Both the position numbers and the translations under genes were made by a program. From the NCBI RefSeq assembly GCF_027409185.1, contig NC_084462.1, positions 24,651,577-24,715,576 on the forward strand: 64,000 bases of DNA. Direction: 5' to 3'. Shown one piece after another: positions 60,630-64,000 of this stretch (position 1 is the first letter of the stretch; every line of letters begins with the position of its first letter). This DNA is from Cynocephalus volans. Taxonomy: Eukaryota > Chordata > Mammalia > Dermoptera > Cynocephalidae. The notes under the pieces were generated by a model, which had not been told where the DNA came from, searched no databases, and was given only the letters and a program-made list of their open reading frames with translations.

Positions 60630-60985
60630 TGTTACAGGTTCTATATTCTCCCAGGTGGGCTGGGTCACAGACCCCCCTACCCCGTCCTGTGCAGGTTCTG
60701 AGCCAGGTAGCTGGAAAACGATTCTGGCAGCCAATGACAGGATAGAAATCCTTTATTCCGGTTGTGAGCTCCACTGGCCAGTGGTTCAGAGCTGCTGCTT
60801 TTATACTGAAAGTACACAGCAGTGACACCGAGCCAAGGGGTACACGGTTTCGCATGCGCACTAACACTAGTCTCATGTAGCTTGTTCACAATGGATGTGC
60901 TGAGTCATACTCACCCGGATATGAGGACGATGTGAGGCCACAGGGCCCGAGCAAACTAGCATCAATTTCCTCACGCTCCCTAACA
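60630..60985 (-). mobile_element. Solo LTR with TATA box and poly(A) signal
   Basis: On the minus strand it starts TGTTAGGGAGCG and ends ACCTGTAACA, with TG...CA ends and a short inverted repeat. AGTATAAAAGCAGCAGC (about 60797-60812) is a good TATA box and CCGGAATAAAGG (about 60749-60760) a polyadenylation signal, in U3-R order. About 356 bp, no viral genes. I could not find a target duplication. Confidence 0.7.
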
Positions 60986-60999
60986 CAGCCATAGCAAAG

Positions 61000-61419
61000 A
61001 CCTAGGTAGATACATTCAGCTACAGAGACCAAGAAGAATCAATCTACCTAGGTGAATGATAAAAGGGCAGAGTCAAGTGGACATCATAGCTCAGACCCCA
61101 AAGGAATGACAGCAAAGCCTTCTCAGAGAAGCTTGTTCAGCTGGTGGATGAAAAGTCACTGCCATACATAGACCTGAACTTACTAGTTGGCCTTTGGGTG
61201 ATAATCAGTGTGAATGGTTCCCTGGCCAGCACTGTGTTGAAGACCACCAGATGATTGCCAGCCATCAATCAGCCAGTGATCAGAGGAGGCAAAAGTGAAC
61301 TGGAAACCACAGTATCTGGGTTTACTGCCAACTCCCAATGCCATCTCCCTCTCCCCTCTGGCCCCGTTTGTGAACCATAGAATGCAGGGAAACCACTGGT
61401 GGGCTACAGAACCATAGCG
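61000..61419 (-). pseudogene. NXPE copy T: relic of the last exon
   Basis: At DNA level the minus strand aligns with the copy P last exon: CCACCAGTGGTTTCCCTGCA against CCACCAGTGGCCTCCCTGCA-type sequence near 61400, then a later block with GGCCAACTAG and CTATGTATGGCAGTGAC near 61180, and CAGCTGAACAAGCTTCTC near 61140. Indels and stops are frequent, so it is much older than copy P. The 5' part of the exon is cut off by the LTR at 61420, and no other exon of this copy is recognised. Confidence 0.65.
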
Positions 61420-61886
61420 TGTATTAGGCCTCATGGATAGTTTAACATCAGCATAGCCAGGTTAAGCAACTTAACCCCTTCTCCACCTTGCCTTTCCCTT
61501 CTCTGCTCAGGGAACTGAGATCCCTCTCCTGGGAAAGGGTAAACAAAACCATGACTTTTATCATCATGTTCATCTTGTTGGCTTCATTTAGCAGGCTTCA
61601 GGCTGGAGAATTTGTACTGAGATAGTGGCTGATAAAGAGACTATACCCTAACCGACCAGATGTTATCAGACCACAAGGGCTGTGTCACCTTGCATACCAC
61701 TGATTTCAAAATTGCCCACTACTCTGTCAGAACCCTCCCTAATGTTCTTATAAGCCTCCTGCTTTCCTAGGTTTGGAGAAACTGATCTGGTTCAGTCCCC
61801 CCTCTACATTAGTGGAATAAACCTTTTTGTCTGAAATGGCTCATGGCTCAGGTCTCTCTCTTTTCTCCATCTCACTGAGCCTAACA
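61420..61886 (+). mobile_element. Solo ERV LTR, same family as 42070-42555
   Basis: It has TGTATTAGGCC at the left, CCTAACA at the right, and GGAATAAACC near the 3' end, and runs parallel to the LTR in copy P over its length (467 against 486 bp). It adjoins the NXPE relic, so both copies of this LTR sit in NXPE last or second exons, antisense to the gene. Confidence 0.85.
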
Positions 61887-63338
61887 GACATAATGCTGTT
61901 TTTCTAAGTCTGAATTTACATTGTATTCTATGTAGCATTCAGCACTAAGAGGTGTGAAAGTTCATTATAAAACTTGAGTCATTCTTGTCATACCCAAACT
62001 AAATCAGAGTTGAAAGGCTGGAGGAAAAAGCACTCAGGGCACATAGCACCTGCTCCACGAATTTTCCAGCAAGCCCAGCTGCTGAAACAGCCTGCTGTAG
62101 TGTTGTGAGGCTGCTGCATGGAAAAGGAACCAGAACACCCAATTGAGAATTTAAAAGGCGGGGGTTATTGGCTGTCCGGTGACTGTTCCGTTAAAAAAAT
62201 GTCTTGGAAGGAAGTAGCCCTGAGTATAAGTTTAAGGGGTCTTTTAAAGGAACATAGTCACACAGCAAAAAATCATATAGTCACATACTTACAGTTATCA
62301 TATAGTTACACACATACACACATACATACATACCCTCCTGGCGTGAGGCAGGGGCTTGGGGAGGCCTAGCACAAGTGGTAACAGAAACTGAAAGAAACCA
62401 GTTAATCACTTAGGGACGGCAAAAGCTTTCACAGTGTGGTTTCCTCTTTAGGTTGTCTAGACACATCCAGATACAGCTCTTCGTGTTATCAGTCAGGGAC
62501 AGCATAGGCTGGAAACAGCAAAGGCAGGCAGAACTTAAAATTTTTCTAAGTACAGGACAATTTCTAACCTTCCATTTTCACAACAGGTGTTGGGGGGCTT
62601 TCAAACAAGAACACTTTTCAAACAGTAAAAATGGCATAAGCTAAATCAATCTACCTCGTCACAGTAACCCTAAGACCCCTTTTCCTAGTAGCTGCTGAAA
62701 CAAACTGCCGTGACTCTGAGACTAGCTTTACCCACCACTGTCACTAACCAAATAGAGCTTGCCAACTCCCCAAAACTTAGCTAGTGCCAGTGAGCTTTCT
62801 TCCAAAACAATTCATAACATTTCTCTTTCTAATAAAACTCTGAACCTTTCTTTGTTCTTCAGAAGTATCGAATACCAACCCAGTCTGTGTGTATGCCCCA
62901 AACTGCAATTTTATAATCCCTAAACAAAGCACCCTGTTTGGAAATCTGACTCTATATTTTAATTGACTTTGACAGAGGAGAAGAGAGGCTCAAATGGGGG
63001 GTGAGAGAAGGTTTCCATATGTCATGACTTTAGGAAGTGAGTGAGAGTTTGGGGGAAAAGAGAAACTTTGAAATCAAGAGTTTACTTAGGAAATCATTAT
63101 TTCTATTATGTTTCCAAAATATATTATACAAATTATTCGATTAGGCAAGATAAGAAAGATCGATTTACAAAAAGGAAAACTCAGAAAGCAGAGAGAGTAG
63201 TTTATCAATCACGGTCTACTAAGGTGACAGAAATCACACCAGACTTTAATAGCAAGAATTAAATATAAAGAGTTGTTAACTGGGTATAAAGAGCTATTAG
63301 TGAGTAATTGAAAAAGAAGAAAAAGAACACTAAGGTGT
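61887..63338. other. No gene seen
   Basis: A (CACATA)n tract lies at about 62303-62332. The rest is unclassified, perhaps old LTR or repeat remnants. Open frames are short and lack domains. Confidence 0.4.
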
Positions 63339-63427
63339 TGGGGGCCAGCTGGTGGCTCACTTGGGAGAGCGTGGTGCTGACAACACCAAGTCAAGGGTTA
63401 ATATCCCCTTACCAGTCATCTTTTCAA
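63339..63427 (+). mobile_element. tRNA-Ile-derived SINE, TTACCAGTCATC-tail subfamily
   Basis: GCCAGCTGGTGGCTCACTTG, GTGGTGCTGACAACACCAAG and TTACCAGTCATCTTTTC. A perfect 19-bp duplication AAAAAGAACACTAAGGTGT flanks it (63320-63338 and 63428-63446). Confidence 0.9.
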
Positions 63428-63539
63428 AAAAAGAACACTAAGGTGTCAAGTAGGTAGCAACTACAGAAAGTAGCTAATTCTCCTGGGGCTAAGGAAACAA
63501 AATGAAGATGTTAGAATGATTTAAACTTAATAGCTTGGA

Positions 63540-63645
63540 GGTGGCTGGATAGCTCAGCTGGGTAGAGTACAGCCTTGTATCACCAAGGTCAAGGGTTCAA
63601 GTCCCCACACCAGCCAGCTGCCAAAAACAAACAAAAATAACCCTA
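63540..63645 (+). mobile_element. tRNA-Ile-derived SINE, CCAGCCAGCTGCC-tail type
   Basis: TGGATAGCTCAGCTGGGTAG (A box), TATCACCAAGGTCAAGGG, GGTTCAAGTCCCC (a good B box) and CCAGCCAGCTGCCAAAAAC with an A-rich tail. Confidence 0.85.
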
Positions 63646-64000
63646 GAAGCTTAGAAGAGGAGTCCCATGGAGACAAAACTCAGACCTCTGGGGAGGAGCA
63701 CTGTGCAGCTAACTGTGCATGTGTTGGAAAAACCACAGAACCACAAACTGAATTCACCTTCTGCTCCTAGAAGGAACAGATCCTGCCAGTGTGAAGAAGG
63801 CTGCTGGCCCTCATAGGAACTCAACACAAATAAGAACTCCAGAAGAGGCAGACAGGCAAGAGCAAGTCCTTTCTATTTCCTCCAGCCCTAAAGTCCTAAA
63901 GCCTCCCTCTAGCATCCCCCTGCTGGAAGATCCTACCAGGAAACCAGCAGGTGGAGCAGAAATGTCACTCACAGAATTTCACCCCAGACTCACAAAGTAG
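63646..64000. other. No gene seen at right edge
   Basis: A 69-codon plus-strand frame (63791-64000) ends at the last base. It has no recognised domain and no splice support. Confidence 0.35.

Noticed and set aside
63540..63612. Possible functional tRNA gene
   Set aside because: A and B boxes are present, but the stems do not pair as in a tRNA and an A-rich SINE tail follows.

Overview
The window is mammalian genomic DNA: AT-rich, dense in LINE-1 of several ages, with L2, MIR, MER5A, a MaLR LTR, solo ERV LTRs and short split exons. Alu, B1 and B2 are absent. The lineage clue is a SINE seen about nine times. Its head keeps tRNA-like A and B boxes, resembles tRNA-Ile and ends in a GGCCAGCCGCCA-type or TTACCAGTCATC-type tail. 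That design fits the tRNA-Ile-derived SINEs known from colugos (Dermoptera), so a colugo is my best guess (moderate confidence).

The host-gene content is a tandem cluster of NXPE-family genes (neurexophilin-like domain plus PC-esterase domain), all on the minus strand. There are three copies. Copy D (28.8-19.3 kb) has three open exons with intact splice sites and matching phases, including the GDS serine motif. Its first and last exons are not seen next to it. Copy P (46.1-34.3 kb) has a good start/membrane-anchor exon but is otherwise dead: a solo LTR and a stop in exon 2, a deletion and loss of the GDS Asp in the esterase exon, and two adjacent stops in the last exon. Copy T (61.0-61.4 kb) is an old relic of the last exon, also cut by a solo LTR of the same family.

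The rest is mostly retrotransposon. Layout: 0-1.9 kb young L1 (minus, ORF1 open to the window edge); 2.9-10 kb two decayed L1s; 10-19 kb older L1 3' ends, one of them splitting a MER5A; 19.2-28.8 kb copy D exons among L1/L2/MIR; 30-33 kb L1 pieces; 34.3-46.1 kb copy P with SINEs, L2, MIR and an unusual deleted L1; 47.6-59.4 kb old L1s that received a nearly full-length young L1 (52.1-58.9 kb, 12-bp target duplication); 60.6-64 kb two solo LTRs, the T relic and two SINEs.

Functionally, any product here would be an NXPE protein, a single-pass (signal-anchor) secretory-pathway protein with an SGNH/PC-esterase-like fold. Copy P exon 1 is phase-compatible with copy D exon 2, so a chimeric transcript skipping the dead P exons is possible. 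No rRNA, tRNA gene, CRISPR array or prokaryotic feature is present.
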